DNA of 64,000 bases from Kitasatospora sp. Root107 (GTDB lineage: Bacteria > Actinomycetota > Actinomycetes > Streptomycetales > Streptomycetaceae). The stretch covers positions 128,698 through 192,697 of the forward strand of contig NZ_LMCT01000072.1 of the NCBI RefSeq assembly GCF_001424875.1. Reading direction: 5' to 3'. Made by a program: the position numbers and the translations under genes. This document shows, in pieces, positions 7,882-18,261 of the stretch (the stretch's first letter is position 1; each line of letters opens with the position of its first letter). The notes under the pieces were generated by a model. The model was not told the origin of the DNA. It saw nothing but the letters and a program-made list of their open reading frames with translations, and ran no database searches.

Positions 7882-8019
7882 ATGGCAGCGAACCTCGACC
7901 CCAGGCAGTCCGGCAAGGGCGGCAGCCCCTGCGGAGGCCCGGGACAGCCGCCGTGCCCGAAGAAGAAGAACGACGACGAACCCGAGGACGAGGAGGAGCA
8001 TGCGGTGCCGCACCGCTGA
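7882..8019 (+). CDS. Small charged Cys-containing protein (hypothetical)
   Basis: A possible 45-residue protein, MAANLDPRQSGKGGSPCGGP followed by CPKKKNDDEPEDEEEHAVPHR. It has a Gly/Pro-rich part with two Cys, then a Lys cluster and a highly acidic stretch. A purine-rich GCGAGAGA lies upstream of the ATG. It sits 105 bases after the kinase stop and just before a strong terminator, which suits a short transcript end. An upstream in-frame ATG at 7819 would add 21 residues. No known family was recognised; coding status is moderately supported. Confidence 0.45.
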   Translation: MAANLDPRQSGKGGSPCGGPGQPPCPKKKNDDEPEDEEEHAVPHR

Positions 8020-8040
8020 GACCCTCTGGATGTGAACCGG

Positions 8041-8071
8041 CCGCCCGGCCAGGGAATCCCTGGCCGGGCGG
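8041..8071. terminator. Perfect 14-bp hairpin between convergent genes
   Basis: ccgcccggccaggg and its exact complement flank a 3-base loop (aat). It lies between the plus-strand kinase/small ORF and the minus-strand multicopper oxidase and would end transcription from both sides. There is no T-tract, as is usual in this group. Confidence 0.8.
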
Positions 8072-8089
8072 CGTGCTGTGCTGTGCGGG

Positions 8090-9880
8090 TCAGTGCTCGT
8101 GGTGCATGCCGCCGTGGCCCATGCCCGGGTCGAGGGCCATCACGGCGGCCGGGGAGACGGTGAAGGGGCGCATCATGCCGTCGTCCTCGTGGTCGAGGAT
8201 GTGGCAGTGGTACATGAACTTGCCGGTGGCCCCGGTGAACTGGCCTGCCACCCGGACGAGTTCGCGCGGTGCGACGGTGACGGTGTCCTTCCAGCCCTGC
8301 TCGGCGGGGTCGATCGGGTTCTGGGCGCCCCAGCTGACCGGCTTGCCGATCGGGGTGCCGCCGCTCACCGGGTCGAAGCCGGTGGTGTCGACGGTGGCCC
8401 GGGTGAGGATCTGGAACTGGATCAGGTGGATGTGCACCGGGTGCAGCGCCAGCTGCGCCAGGTTGATGATGGTCCACTGCTCCCAGGCGTCCTCGTCGAT
8501 CCGCCAGTTGAGGCGGTCGTTGAAGTCGGCCGAGATCCGCCGGTAGGTGTGGACGGCCTGGCCGGCCGCCTGCACCTGGACGATCCCGTCCTGGACGGTG
8601 CCGACGGGCGGTACCTCCGCCGCCGGGACCTCCTCCATCTCCCAGAAGTGGAACATCGTGCCGCTGTCCTGAGTGATCATCAGGACCCGGTGGCCGTGGT
8701 GCGGGATGTCGTCGTGGGCCAGCCGCCGGAAGCTCGGCGAGAGCACGGCGGGCAGTGCGAACGGCTCGGGCTCGGCGGTGGCCGAGACCCGGAACTCCAT
8801 CACCTCGGGGTCCGGCAGCCGGTTGGCCGGGTCGGCGATGCCGACCGCGTCGTGCTCGCCGATCGGGGTGCCCTCGGCGGGGGCCGGGGCGGAGTTGACC
8901 AGCCGCAGGGTGCGGCCGGCCAGTGCGGTGAAGTCGATCAGCAGGTCGGCCCGCTCGGCCGGGGCCAGGCTGAGGCCGCGCCCCGGCAGCGGGATCGGGG
9001 TGCCGAACAGGCCGGCGTCACTGCCGATCTGCCAGGCCACCCCGTTCACCCGCTGCCCGTCCGGGTCGACCAGGTGCAGCCGGTACGGACGGGAGTTGGA
9101 CGCGTTCAGCACCCGGAACCGGTACCAGCGCGGCTTGACCGCGTGGTACGGCCAGATCACGCCGTTCACCAGGGTGTACCGCCCGCAGTACGGCAGCGGG
9201 CCGACCGTCTTGTGCAGCAGCTGCCCGGTCAGCGCACCGTCCGGGCCGGTGGCCAGATTCCGGTCGCAGAGCACCAGCGGGACCTCGAACTCCCCGGCGG
9301 GCAGGTGCAGTCGGTCCTCCTCCTCATCCCGGATCAGGTACGTCCCGACCAGCCCGGCGAGCACGTTGAGCCGGGTGACGCCCATCGCGTGGTCGTGGTA
9401 CCAGAGCGGCATCGCGGCCTGGTCGTTCGGGTACTCGGAGAGCTGGGAGTGGCCGGTGTGGACCGCGTTGTCGGTCCAGCCGTCGTTGCCGCCGTTGGTG
9501 ACCGCGCCGTGCAGGTGCACCACCAGCCAGGGCGGCAGGGCGGGGCCCCTGGGGTCGATCAGGGTGGGGTCGATGCCCGGCACGTTCTCGGCCGGGGGCA
9601 TGGTGATGTCGGGGAGATGGCCGATCTGGGCGGGGTAGGGGGTGCTGATCCGGTTCTGCCAGTCGATCCGCAGCCGCTGTCCGCGCCGGACCTCGATGGT
9701 CGGGCCGGGGAAGCTGCCCTCGTACGTCCACATCGGGGTCGGGGGCAGCTCGGAGTGCAGTTGCACGTCGGCCGACAGTTGACGGATGGTCAACTCGGCT
9801 TCGGGGCGGAGCACCTGGGGGATGCGCAGCGGGTCGGCGAATTTGGTGAGGTCGGTGGTTTCGGGCACGGTTTCGGGCAC
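8090..9880 (-). CDS. Multicopper oxidase (phenoxazinone synthase/CotA-like)
   Basis: A 596-residue three-cupredoxin oxidase. Copper motifs are WLVVHLHGAVTNGGNDGW, PLWYHDHAMG, LHPVHIHLIQFQIL and FMYHCHILDHEDDGMMRPF; the last holds the type-1 Cys and the axial Met. No signal peptide or twin-arginine motif precedes the first domain (MPETVPETTDLTKF), so the enzyme should be cytoplasmic like Streptomyces phenoxazinone synthase or spore CotA rather than a secreted laccase. The C-terminus is Gly/Met/His-rich (GMGHGGMHHEH), possibly an extra copper site. Likely substrates are aminophenols or other phenolics; Cu(I) oxidation is an alternative. The gene stands alone between a terminator and the divergent M28 peptidase. 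Confidence 0.88.
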   Translation of the reverse strand: MPETVPETTDLTKFADPLRIPQVLRPEAELTIRQLSADVQLHSELPPTPMWTYEGSFPGPTIEVRRGQRLRIDWQNRISTPYPAQIGHLPDITMPPAENVPGIDPTLIDPRGPALPPWLVVHLHGAVTNGGNDGWTDNAVHTGHSQLSEYPNDQAAMPLWYHDHAMGVTRLNVLAGLVGTYLIRDEEEDRLHLPAGEFEVPLVLCDRNLATGPDGALTGQLLHKTVGPLPYCGRYTLVNGVIWPYHAVKPRWYRFRVLNASNSRPYRLHLVDPDGQRVNGVAWQIGSDAGLFGTPIPLPGRGLSLAPAERADLLIDFTALAGRTLRLVNSAPAPAEGTPIGEHDAVGIADPANRLPDPEVMEFRVSATAEPEPFALPAVLSPSFRRLAHDDIPHHGHRVLMITQDSGTMFHFWEMEEVPAAEVPPVGTVQDGIVQVQAAGQAVHTYRRISADFNDRLNWRIDEDAWEQWTIINLAQLALHPVHIHLIQFQILTRATVDTTGFDPVSGGTPIGKPVSWGAQNPIDPAEQGWKDTVTVAPRELVRVAGQFTGATGKFMYHCHILDHEDDGMMRPFTVSPAAVMALDPGMGHGGMHHEH

Positions 9881-10087
9881 GGTGGCCTCCGGGGGTCGGT
9901 TCGGCTCCAGGGTGGGCCATCCGTTGTCCCGATTTCATGAGGCAGTGGTCCCGGTATGTCCTGGGTGAGGCCGACTCCGGGGACCGGTGCGGGGGTTGGA
10001 CCCCTTGACGGGATCTCGGTATTCACCCAATCATCATGGTCGCGTCAATACTCGCTGGCCGACCGGACACCGGGACCGGCAGCTTAA

Positions 10088-11470
<1,383 letters not shown>

Positions 11471-11482
11471 CCGACGGAACGT

Positions 11483-11519
11483 CAGTGCCGGGCCCCTGCT
11501 GCCCAGGGGCCCGGCACTG
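11483..11519. terminator. 15-bp perfect hairpin after the M28 peptidase
   Basis: cagtgccgggcccct pairs exactly with aggggcccggcactg around a 7-base loop. It starts 12 bases after the peptidase stop and 7 bases before the end of the convergent acyl-CoA dehydrogenase, so it probably serves both. Confidence 0.85.
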
Positions 11520-11526
11520 TCATGCG

Positions 11527-13227
11527 TCAGGGACGCATCTCGTACGCGCCGGAGAGCTCCTCGACCCGGGCCCACAGCTTCGCGGTGCGCTCGGCGTCCG
11601 CCACCGGGCGGCGGACCTGGGAGAGCGCCCAGGCGGCCTGCGGTTCGCTGGTGGAGGTCTTGCCGTGCAGCTCGGTGGCGTGCGCGGAGAAGTCCCGGAC
11701 CAGGAAGTCGAAGATGCCGTCCAGCAGGTCGGGCTCGGTGCCGGTCAACTCGGCCTGCTCCAGCACCAGGTGGCCGTAGACCACGAGCGCGAAGAGCTGG
11801 CCGATCTCCAGCAGGAAGTCCAGGTCCTGCTGCTGCTCGGCGGTCGGCGCGTGCTCCAGGAGCAGCGCGCACAGGCCGTCGGCCTGCTCGCGGAACCGGG
11901 CCACGTTCGGCAGGTGGGCGTGCGCGTCGTAGGCGGTCCGCCAGTCGTGGAAGCGGATCGCACCCAGGCCACGGGCCGGGCCCTGCTGGAACAGGAACGC
12001 GTCGTCCGCCGGGTCGAGGCGGGTCGGCACCGGTGCGTAGTCCGCCGGGGCGAACAGGTAGTTGGCCATGAACTTGAGGATCAGGGCCAGGTTGACGTGC
12101 ACCGTGCCCTCCAGCTTCGGCAGGCCCCGGATGTCCTTGGCGGCCTTGTCGAAGTAGGTGTCCGCCTCGAAGCCCTTGGCCGCGATGACGTCCCACATCA
12201 GGTCGATGACCTTCTCGCCCTCGGTGGTGACCTTCATCTTGGTCATCGGGTTGAAGAGCAGGTAGCGACGGTCCTCCGGGGAGGCGCTGCGGAAGTAGTC
12301 CACCGCCCGGTCGCTGAACAGCTTCATCGCGTTGAGCCGCAGGTACGCGTCGGTCAACTCCCGCCGCACGTGCGGGAAGTCGGTCACCTTGCGGCCGTAC
12401 AGCACCCGGTTGTGGGCGTGCGTGACGGCCTCGTACATCGCGTGCTCGCAGATGCCGATGGATGCCGTGCAGAGGTTGAACTTGCCGACGTTCACGGTGT
12501 TCAGCGCGGCGTCGAAGGCGGCCTTGCCGGTGTGCAGCACGTCCTCGGCCCGGACGGGGTACTCCTCCAGCCGGAACTCGCTGACGTACATCTGGGCGTT
12601 CACCACGTTCTTGACCAGGTGGTACGCCTCGTGGCGGCTGTCCACCGCGAAGAAGACGTAGCCCTCCGGGCCCTCGACGTCCGAGCGACGGCCGAAGACC
12701 GAGACCAGACCGGCCACGTTGCCGTTGCCGATGTAGTACTTCGGGCCGGTGGCGGTGAAGCCACCGTCGGCGGTCGGGGTGAGGATCATGTCGGTGGAGT
12801 AGATGTCCGCGCCGTGGCTGCGCTCGGACAGCCCGAAGGCCATCACGTGACCCTCCGTCAGCAGCTTGGCAGCCCGGGCCCGGACGGCCTCGTTCTCGCT
12901 CTGCCAGACCGGGCCGAGGCCCAGGATGGTGACCTGCCAGGTGTACCAGTAGCCGAGGCCGTAGAAGCCCAGGATCTCGTTCAGCTCGGCGATCCGCGCG
13001 GTGTCCCAGCGCTTGTCGGCGTCGGCGGAGGACGGCGTCAGGAACTCCGCGAACAGCCCCTCCTTGGCGGCGAACTCGAGGAAGTCCCCGTACCAGGCGC
13101 GGTCGATGTAGCTGTCGATCAGCGCCTGCTTGCCGCGCGACTCGAACCAGTCCACGGTGGCGCGCAGCAGCCGGCGGGTGGTGTCGTCGAACTGCTTCGG
13201 GTCATAGGTGCTCGGGTTGAAGAGCAT
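11527..13227 (-). CDS. Acyl-CoA dehydrogenase-family flavoprotein
   Basis: A 566-residue protein, longer than the usual 380-400 of acyl-CoA dehydrogenases because of a C-terminal helical extension, as in the acyl-CoA oxidase-like and very-long-chain subgroups. Recognisable parts are AFGLSERSHGAD and GPKYYIGNGNVAG (FAD/substrate-binding middle domain), and GICEHAMYEAVTHAHNRVLYGRKVTDFPHVRRELTDAYLRL in the C-terminal helical domain. It likely oxidises an acyl-CoA thioester at the alpha-beta bond; chain length cannot be read off. It lies 22 bases after the PadR gene on the same strand, so the two form an operon and the dehydrogenase is probably PadR-controlled. Confidence 0.8.
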   Translation of the reverse strand: MLFNPSTYDPKQFDDTTRRLLRATVDWFESRGKQALIDSYIDRAWYGDFLEFAAKEGLFAEFLTPSSADADKRWDTARIAELNEILGFYGLGYWYTWQVTILGLGPVWQSENEAVRARAAKLLTEGHVMAFGLSERSHGADIYSTDMILTPTADGGFTATGPKYYIGNGNVAGLVSVFGRRSDVEGPEGYVFFAVDSRHEAYHLVKNVVNAQMYVSEFRLEEYPVRAEDVLHTGKAAFDAALNTVNVGKFNLCTASIGICEHAMYEAVTHAHNRVLYGRKVTDFPHVRRELTDAYLRLNAMKLFSDRAVDYFRSASPEDRRYLLFNPMTKMKVTTEGEKVIDLMWDVIAAKGFEADTYFDKAAKDIRGLPKLEGTVHVNLALILKFMANYLFAPADYAPVPTRLDPADDAFLFQQGPARGLGAIRFHDWRTAYDAHAHLPNVARFREQADGLCALLLEHAPTAEQQQDLDFLLEIGQLFALVVYGHLVLEQAELTGTEPDLLDGIFDFLVRDFSAHATELHGKTSTSEPQAAWALSQVRRPVADAERTAKLWARVEELSGAYEMRP

Positions 13228-13249
13228 GTGAAGTCCTGTGGGGTGAGGG

Positions 13250-13792
13250 TCAGCGGGAGAGGCGGTGCAGGGTGGCGAGTACGTCGTCGAGCCAGGCGAT
13301 GGTCATCCGCTCGTACTCGATGCCGCCGCGCAGCACCACGTGCTGGAGCTGCTGCTGCGGGTCGAGCTCGGTGCCGGGCGGGAAGTCGCGTTGCTCGCCG
13401 GTGCGGTAGCGCTCCAGCAGGGCGGCGTGGCTCTCCCGGTGGCGGGTCACCTCGGAGATCAGGGCGGCGGGGTCGTCGAAGGCGGCGGCCCGGATCTTGA
13501 CGGCCAGTTCGTGCCGGACGGTCTCCGGCTCGACCGGTTCGCGCAGCCAGTCGGAGAGTACGGAGCGCCCGTCCCGGGCCACCGCGTACACCTTCTTGTC
13601 CGGCCGCCCGTCCTGGGCGACCTCCTGGGCGGCGATCCAGCCGTCCGCCTCCATCCGCCGCAGCACCCGGTAGATCTGCTGGTGGGTGGCGGTCCAGAAC
13701 CGTCCGATCGAACGGTCGAACCGTCGCGCCAGCTCGTACCCGGAGCCGGGCTGCTCCAGCAGTGAGACGAGGATCGCGTGCTCCAGTGCCAT
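13250..13792 (-). CDS. PadR-family transcriptional regulator
   Basis: A 180-residue PadR protein: the N-terminal winged helix (MALEHAILVSLLEQPGSGYELARRF, FWTATHQQIYRVLRRMEADGWI, KKVYAVARDGRSVLSDWL) is followed by the Vir_act_alpha_C helical dimerisation domain. The ATG at 13792 is taken because it gives the family's normal MALEHAIL start and has AGGAGG nine bases upstream; an ATG at 13813 would add seven odd residues. It precedes the acyl-CoA dehydrogenase in one operon and has a candidate operator over its own ribosome binding site, which suggests autorepression relieved by an acyl or aromatic ligand. Confidence 0.88.
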   Translation of the reverse strand: MALEHAILVSLLEQPGSGYELARRFDRSIGRFWTATHQQIYRVLRRMEADGWIAAQEVAQDGRPDKKVYAVARDGRSVLSDWLREPVEPETVRHELAVKIRAAAFDDPAALISEVTRHRESHAALLERYRTGEQRDFPPGTELDPQQQLQHVVLRGGIEYERMTIAWLDDVLATLHRLSR

Positions 13793-13804
13793 ACCCGCCA
13801 TCCT

Positions 13805-13826
13805 CCTATGCAACGAGTTTCATAGG
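13805..13826. promoter_or_regulatory. Candidate PadR operator
   Basis: The inverted repeat CCTATG-N10-CATAGG lies 12 bases upstream of the PadR start and overlaps its AGGAGG site. PadR proteins commonly bind ATG(T)-N8/10-(A)CAT dyads in their own promoters, and this is the only such dyad noticed next to the gene. Confidence 0.5.
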
Positions 13827-13856
13827 CAACGGCGCCTCGCCGGGTTGAGACGCGGA

Positions 13857-15165
13857 TCACGCCTCGACGGCGGCTCCGGTGTCACCGTCGACCAGCAGCA
13901 GCCGGTCGTGCTGCCCGTCGCCCTCGACCAGCAGCACCTGGTCCCCGGTCGGCACCAGGGGGATCACGGACGGCCGGCGGCGGCGCCAGAGCACGGTGCC
14001 GTGCCGCAGTGCGATCAGGTGATCGTCGAGCAGGGAGCCGCCTCGTAGGGCGGACGCCTGCGCCTTGGGCCGGACGCGGGTCCGCAGATAGACGTGGTTC
14101 CGTCCGGCGGTGAAGCCGTGCCAGAAGTCGATCCGGCGGTCGTGCCGGGGCACGGACTCCGGCCAGCGGAAGGGGCTCAGCAGGGGTGCCGCCGGAGCCG
14201 ATCGGGTTGGCCAGTAGCCGGTCGCCGTCGTCGATCGCGTACAGCCAGCCGTCGGCCGGTGCGATCGGGACATCGACGTGCGACAGCGGGTGCCGCACCA
14301 GGTGGAAGGTGTGTGAGGGCTCCTTGGTCGGGGTGCCCGGACGGAAGCTGAGGACGGCGGCGGCCCGGGAGGCGGCGGCCACCCAGACGGTGCGGCCGCC
14401 GTCGATGATCAGCGGGCTGTACTGCTGATCCTTGCGCGGGATCGAGAAGTCGCCGACCGTGGTGCCGTCGGCGACGGCGAGCGAGAGCAGCCGGGCCTTG
14501 GTCCAGCCCCAGACGAAGACCAGGGACGGGCCGCTCCGGGCGCCGTTGTTCGGCACGCAGAGGATGCCGCTGGGCTCGGTCCGGCGCCACAGCCCGGCCC
14601 CTGTGCGGGCGTCGAAGGCCGAGACGGCGTAGCCCTGAGCATCCTTCACCGAGGCGATCACCCGGCCGTCCACCAGTTCCATGGTCGAGACCGACTCGAA
14701 GGTGTGCTCCCAGAGCCGGCTGCCGGTGGTGAGGTCGAAGCCGGCGAGCTGCCTCGGCCGGCCGCCCACCCGGCCGTGCCAGACCACCAGCGTCTCCCGG
14801 TCGGCGCGGTACTCGGCCAGCTCGCCCGGGTCGAACTCCCAGAGCAGCGAACCGGATTCGGCCTCCAGCACGCTCAGAGCGGCCGGCCCGGGGCTGGACC
14901 GGTCGGTCCGCGCGGTCGGCGCCACCAGGTGGCCGCCGGTCGCGGTCAGCCTGGCCTCCCAGTAGTCCTGCTCACCGATGACCCGGTGCGGGCTCTGCCA
15001 GACCACCGTGCCGTCGGCCCGGTCGCAGGCCACCGGCCGCCCGTCCACCAGGACGAACACCCGATTCCCCCGGACCACCGGCCGGGAGAGCGTGTCGGGC
15101 GGTGCGATCAGCGTCCACAGCCCGCCGTCCCGCTTCACCCGCATCGGTATCGCGTCCCCGATCAC
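13857..15165 (-). pseudogene. PQQ-type beta-propeller protein, apparent frameshift
   Basis: The first 330 codons from the GTG at 15165 (GAGGGGGAG upstream) encode PQQ-like propeller blades: repeated hydrophobic strands with W and DG turns, such as GTVVWQSP, GSLLWEFDP, GSRLWEHTF, GAGLWRRTE. After ANPIGSGGTP the reading frame turns into Arg/Pro-rich nonsense, while the neighbouring frame continues sensibly (LLSPFRWPES ... LIALRHGTVLWRRR ... DQVLLVEG ... DRLLLVDGDTGAAVEA) to a stop at 13857. Removing one base from the CCCC run (plus-strand GGGG, 14183-14186) joins the two into one 435-residue protein. There is no signal peptide, so it would be cytoplasmic; ligand unknown. Either a sequencing indel or a recent mutation. 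Confidence 0.7.
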
Positions 15166-15206
15166 AGCTCCCCCTCGGTCCGTCCTCGACGGAGCAGAAT
15201 ACTGGT

Positions 15207-16217
15207 GTGATCGACGACGACCAGCTGCCGCGGTGGCGGATGCACAGTCAGTTCCGGACGGGTGGCGACACGGTGGCGGAGATCGCCGCCCGGGCTCCCG
15301 GCATCCAGGCGCAGGACGCCGGGGCGGCCCGGCTCGGGCTGCGGGCGCGCGGGCTGGCCGAGGCGGCGGCGGTGCAGCGGGCGTACCGGGCGGGCGAGGT
15401 GGTGAGCAGCTGGCTCATGCGCGGCACCCTGCACCTGGTCCCGGCGGGTGAACTCCGGCCGCTGCTGGCCCTGTTCGGTCAGCGCAACGTGGCCGCAGGG
15501 GCCCGCAGGCGGCGGGAGCTTGGCCTGACCGAGGCGGTGCTGGCCAGGGCGCTGGCCGCGCTGCCCGAGGTGCTGACCGAGCCGCTGTCCCGGGCCGAGC
15601 TGGTGGCGCGGCTGAACGAACGCGGGGTCGGGGTCGAGCCGACCGGACAGGCCCCGGCGCACCTGACCGCGTACGCGGCGGGGCTCGGGGTGCTCTGCCG
15701 GGGTGCGGAGGTGGCGCCGCGCGAGCCCGGCTACCAGCTGCTGCCGCCGGGGGAGGAGGCCGACCCGGCCGATGTGGCGGCGGAGCTGGCCGCCCGGTAC
15801 GTGGCGGCGTTCGGCCCGGCCGGACCGGCGGACTTCGCGGCCTGGTCGGGGCTGACCCTGACGGTCGGCCGCCGGGCCTTCGCCGGGCTGCCCGAGGTCG
15901 GGGACGGGCTGTTCGCGACCGGCGAGCTGCCGGAGGAGGGGGAGCCGTTGGTACGGCTGCTCGGTGCGTATGACAACTATCTGCTCGGCTACCGCGACCG
16001 GGGCCTGATGCTGGATCAGCGGCACGCGAAGCGGATCAACGCCGGCGGCGGGGTGGTCCGGCCTGCGCTGGTGGTGGACGGGCGGGTGCTCGGCAGCTGG
16101 CGCCGGGACGGCGGCACGGTGGTGGTCGAGCCGTTCGAGCCGCTGCCCGAGGAGCTGTGGGAAGCGGAGGCTGCGGCGGTGGAGTCCTTCTGGGTGCAAA
16201 TGCGGACAAATTGTTAA
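15207..16217 (+). CDS. AlkZ-like winged-helix protein (DNA glycosylase family)
   Basis: A 336-residue member of the winged-helix DNA-binding family (HTH_42/AlkZ-like). Typical pieces are APGIQAQDAGAARLGLRARG near the N-terminus, VVSSWLMRGTLHLVPAGELRPLL, and LLGAYDNYLLGYRDRGLMLD with GGGVVRPALVVDGRVLGSWRR towards the C-terminus. AlkZ/YcaQ relatives excise alkylated bases and unhook interstrand cross-links using a Gln-containing motif; IQAQDAG contains two Gln at the equivalent place. Many actinobacterial paralogues are uncharacterised, and some protect producers from their own DNA-alkylating products. The GTG at 15207 is used; the gene diverges from the propeller gene with 41 bases between starts. 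Confidence 0.8.
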   Translation: MIDDDQLPRWRMHSQFRTGGDTVAEIAARAPGIQAQDAGAARLGLRARGLAEAAAVQRAYRAGEVVSSWLMRGTLHLVPAGELRPLLALFGQRNVAAGARRRRELGLTEAVLARALAALPEVLTEPLSRAELVARLNERGVGVEPTGQAPAHLTAYAAGLGVLCRGAEVAPREPGYQLLPPGEEADPADVAAELAARYVAAFGPAGPADFAAWSGLTLTVGRRAFAGLPEVGDGLFATGELPEEGEPLVRLLGAYDNYLLGYRDRGLMLDQRHAKRINAGGGVVRPALVVDGRVLGSWRRDGGTVVVEPFEPLPEELWEAEAAAVESFWVQMRTNC

Positions 16218-16279
16218 TTCCGACGCAGACTGGGTAATGAGCATGCGCGTGCCAAGTGCCGACTGAGGAGGTGGTCCTG

Positions 16280-16753
16280 GTGTCAACCCAGCTGCCGATG
16301 AGTATGGAGACCCATCCGGACATCGTGGCGATGCGTGATCACTACGAGCGGGTGGTGTCGACTCCTCGGGCGCAGGCGGTCGAAGCGTTGGCCATGCTTT
16401 CGGGTCTGTTCCTGGCGATCTCTGCCTGGGTGGTCGGGTTCTCCGGCTCCTCCGGGCTGACGGTCAACAATCTGATCCTCGGGCTGGCCTTCACGGTACT
16501 GATGGCGGGCTACGGTTCGGCGTACGAGCGCACCCACGCGCGCGCCTGGGCCGCCACGCTGATCGGTGCATGGACGATCCTCGCGCCCTGGGTGGTCTCC
16601 GGTCCGGACGCGGTCCGTCGGACCATTCTCACCAATGTGATCACCGGTGGACTGATGGTCTGTCTCGGTCTGGCCGCCGTCGCGATGGCGGCGGACATGG
16701 CCGGGCGGGGTCTCCGCCGGAGCGGATCCGGAGGTATGGCTGCCGGAGGGTGA
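16280..16753 (+). CDS. SPW-repeat membrane protein
   Basis: A 157-residue membrane protein with four hydrophobic helices. Two SPW-type repeats are visible: the first around ISAWVVGFSGSSGLTVNNLILG, the second around WTILAPWVVSGPDAVRRTILTNVITG. Each repeat pairs a short aromatic/Trp turn with a helix hairpin. The GTG at 16280 has GAGGAGG eight bases upstream. SPW proteins are found in the membranes of actinobacteria and some proteobacteria without a known function. A hairpin follows 11 bases after the stop, so it is probably monocistronic. Confidence 0.82.
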   Translation: MSTQLPMSMETHPDIVAMRDHYERVVSTPRAQAVEALAMLSGLFLAISAWVVGFSGSSGLTVNNLILGLAFTVLMAGYGSAYERTHARAWAATLIGAWTILAPWVVSGPDAVRRTILTNVITGGLMVCLGLAAVAMAADMAGRGLRRSGSGGMAAGG

Positions 16754-16764
16754 GTATCTGCGCG

Positions 16765-16794
16765 GGTGGCGCGGACCGGGAGGTCCGCGCCACC
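16765..16794. terminator. 13-bp perfect hairpin between convergent genes
   Basis: ggtggcgcggacc and its complement flank a ggga tetraloop. It lies between the stops of the SPW gene (plus) and fumarase (minus). Confidence 0.85.
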
Positions 16795-16820
16795 GGTGCG
16801 TCCGAGGCAGGGACGCGGGC

Positions 16821-18206
16821 TCAGGGGTGGGTCATCCGCAGGACGTCCAGCGCCTCGTTCAGCTGCGCCTCGGTCAGCTTCCCGGCCCCGACGTACCCGC
16901 GCTCCTGGACCACCTGACGGATCGTCTTTCGCTCGGCGACCGCCTGCTTGGCCACCTTGGCGGCCTCCTCGTAGCCGATGAACCGGTTCAACGGGGTGAC
17001 CACCGAGGGGGAGGACTCGGCGAACTCGCGGGCCCGTTCGACGTTGGCGGTCAGGCCGTCCACCGTCCGGTCGGCCAGCAGCCGGGCGCTGTTGGTGAGC
17101 AGCCGGACCGACTCCAGCACATTGCGGGCGATCACCGGCAGCATCACGTTCAGTTCGAAGTTGCCGCTCGCCCCGGCCACCGTGACGGTCGTGTCGTTGC
17201 CGATCACCTGGGCGGCCACCATCAGCACCACCTCGGGCAGCACCGGGTTGACCTTGCCGGGCATGATCGAGGAACCGGGCTGCAGATCCGGCAGGTTGAG
17301 CTCACCCAGGCCGGTGCGCGGACCCGAGCCCATCCAGCGCAGATCGTTCGCGATCTTGGTGAAGCCGACCGCGACGGTGCGCAGCTGGCCGCTCAGCTCG
17401 ACCAGGCCGTCCCTGGCTCCCTGTGCCTCGAAGTGGTCCCGGGCCTCGGTCAGCGGCAGCCCGGTGGTCCTGGCCACCTCGGCGATCACGGCGGCCGAGA
17501 AGCCGGGCGGGGTGTTGATCCCGGTGCCCACCGCCGTGCCGCCGAGCGGCAGTTCGGCCACCCGGGGCAGCGTGGCACGCAGCCGCTCGACCCCGTACCC
17601 GACCTGGGCCGCGTAGCCGCCGAACTCCTGGCCGAGGGTGACCGGGGTGGCGTCCATCAGGTGCGTCCGCCCCGACTTCACCACCTCGGCGAACTCGGCC
17701 GCCTTCCGCGTCAGTGCCGCCGCCAGGTGCTCCAGCGCGGGGATCAGCTCGCCCGTCACGGCGGCGGTGGCCGCGATGTGGATCGAGGACGGGAAGACGT
17801 CGTTGGAGGACTGGCTCGCGTTCACCTGGTCGTTCGGGTGCACCGGCCGGCCCAGCCGCTCGGCCGCCAGGGTGGCGATCACCTCGTTGGCGTTCATGTT
17901 GGACGAGGTGCCCGACCCGGTCTGGAACACGTCCACCGGGAACTGGTCGTCCCACCGCCCCTCGGCCACCTCCTCGGCGGCCGCCACGATCGCCCCCGCC
18001 GTCTCGGCGTCCAGCACACCCAGTTCGGCGTTCACCCGGGCCGCCGCCGCCTTGATCCGGGCCAGCGCCGCGATGTGCGCCCGCTCCAGCCGCTGGCCTG
18101 ACACCGGGAAGTTCTGCACCGCCCGCTGGGTCTGCGCCTGCCACTTGGCGGACGCGGGCACCCGCACCTCGCCCATCGAGTCGTGCTCGATCCGGTACTC
18201 CTGCAT
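16821..18206 (-). CDS. fumC: Class II fumarate hydratase
   Basis: A 461-residue class II fumarase of normal length, interconverting fumarate and malate in the TCA cycle as a cytoplasmic homotetramer. Diagnostic stretches are [15 protein letters not shown] (substrate site), [29 protein letters not shown] (active-site His), [14 protein letters not shown] and the [15 protein letters not shown] signature. The last distinguishes fumarase from argininosuccinate lyase and aspartase together with the T-P-V-T-L-G-Q-E-F block. The gene has a GGAGG-type site upstream of ATG 18206 and is followed by a terminator. Aspartate ammonia-lyase is the only close alternative and is less likely. Confidence 0.92.
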   Translation of the reverse strand: MQEYRIEHDSMGEVRVPASAKWQAQTQRAVQNFPVSGQRLERAHIAALARIKAAAARVNAELGVLDAETAGAIVAAAEEVAEGRWDDQFPVDVFQTGSGTSSNMNANEVIATLAAERLGRPVHPNDQVNASQSSNDVFPSSIHIAATAAVTGELIPALEHLAAALTRKAAEFAEVVKSGRTHLMDATPVTLGQEFGGYAAQVGYGVERLRATLPRVAELPLGGTAVGTGINTPPGFSAAVIAEVARTTGLPLTEARDHFEAQGARDGLVELSGQLRTVAVGFTKIANDLRWMGSGPRTGLGELNLPDLQPGSSIMPGKVNPVLPEVVLMVAAQVIGNDTTVTVAGASGNFELNVMLPVIARNVLESVRLLTNSARLLADRTVDGLTANVERAREFAESSPSVVTPLNRFIGYEEAAKVAKQAVAERKTIRQVVQERGYVGAGKLTEAQLNEALDVLRMTHP

Positions 18207-18261
18207 GACCTTGCACCTCCTGCCTCTGCCAGCCGCGCGGACGCCTCAGGTATTTCCGGGT

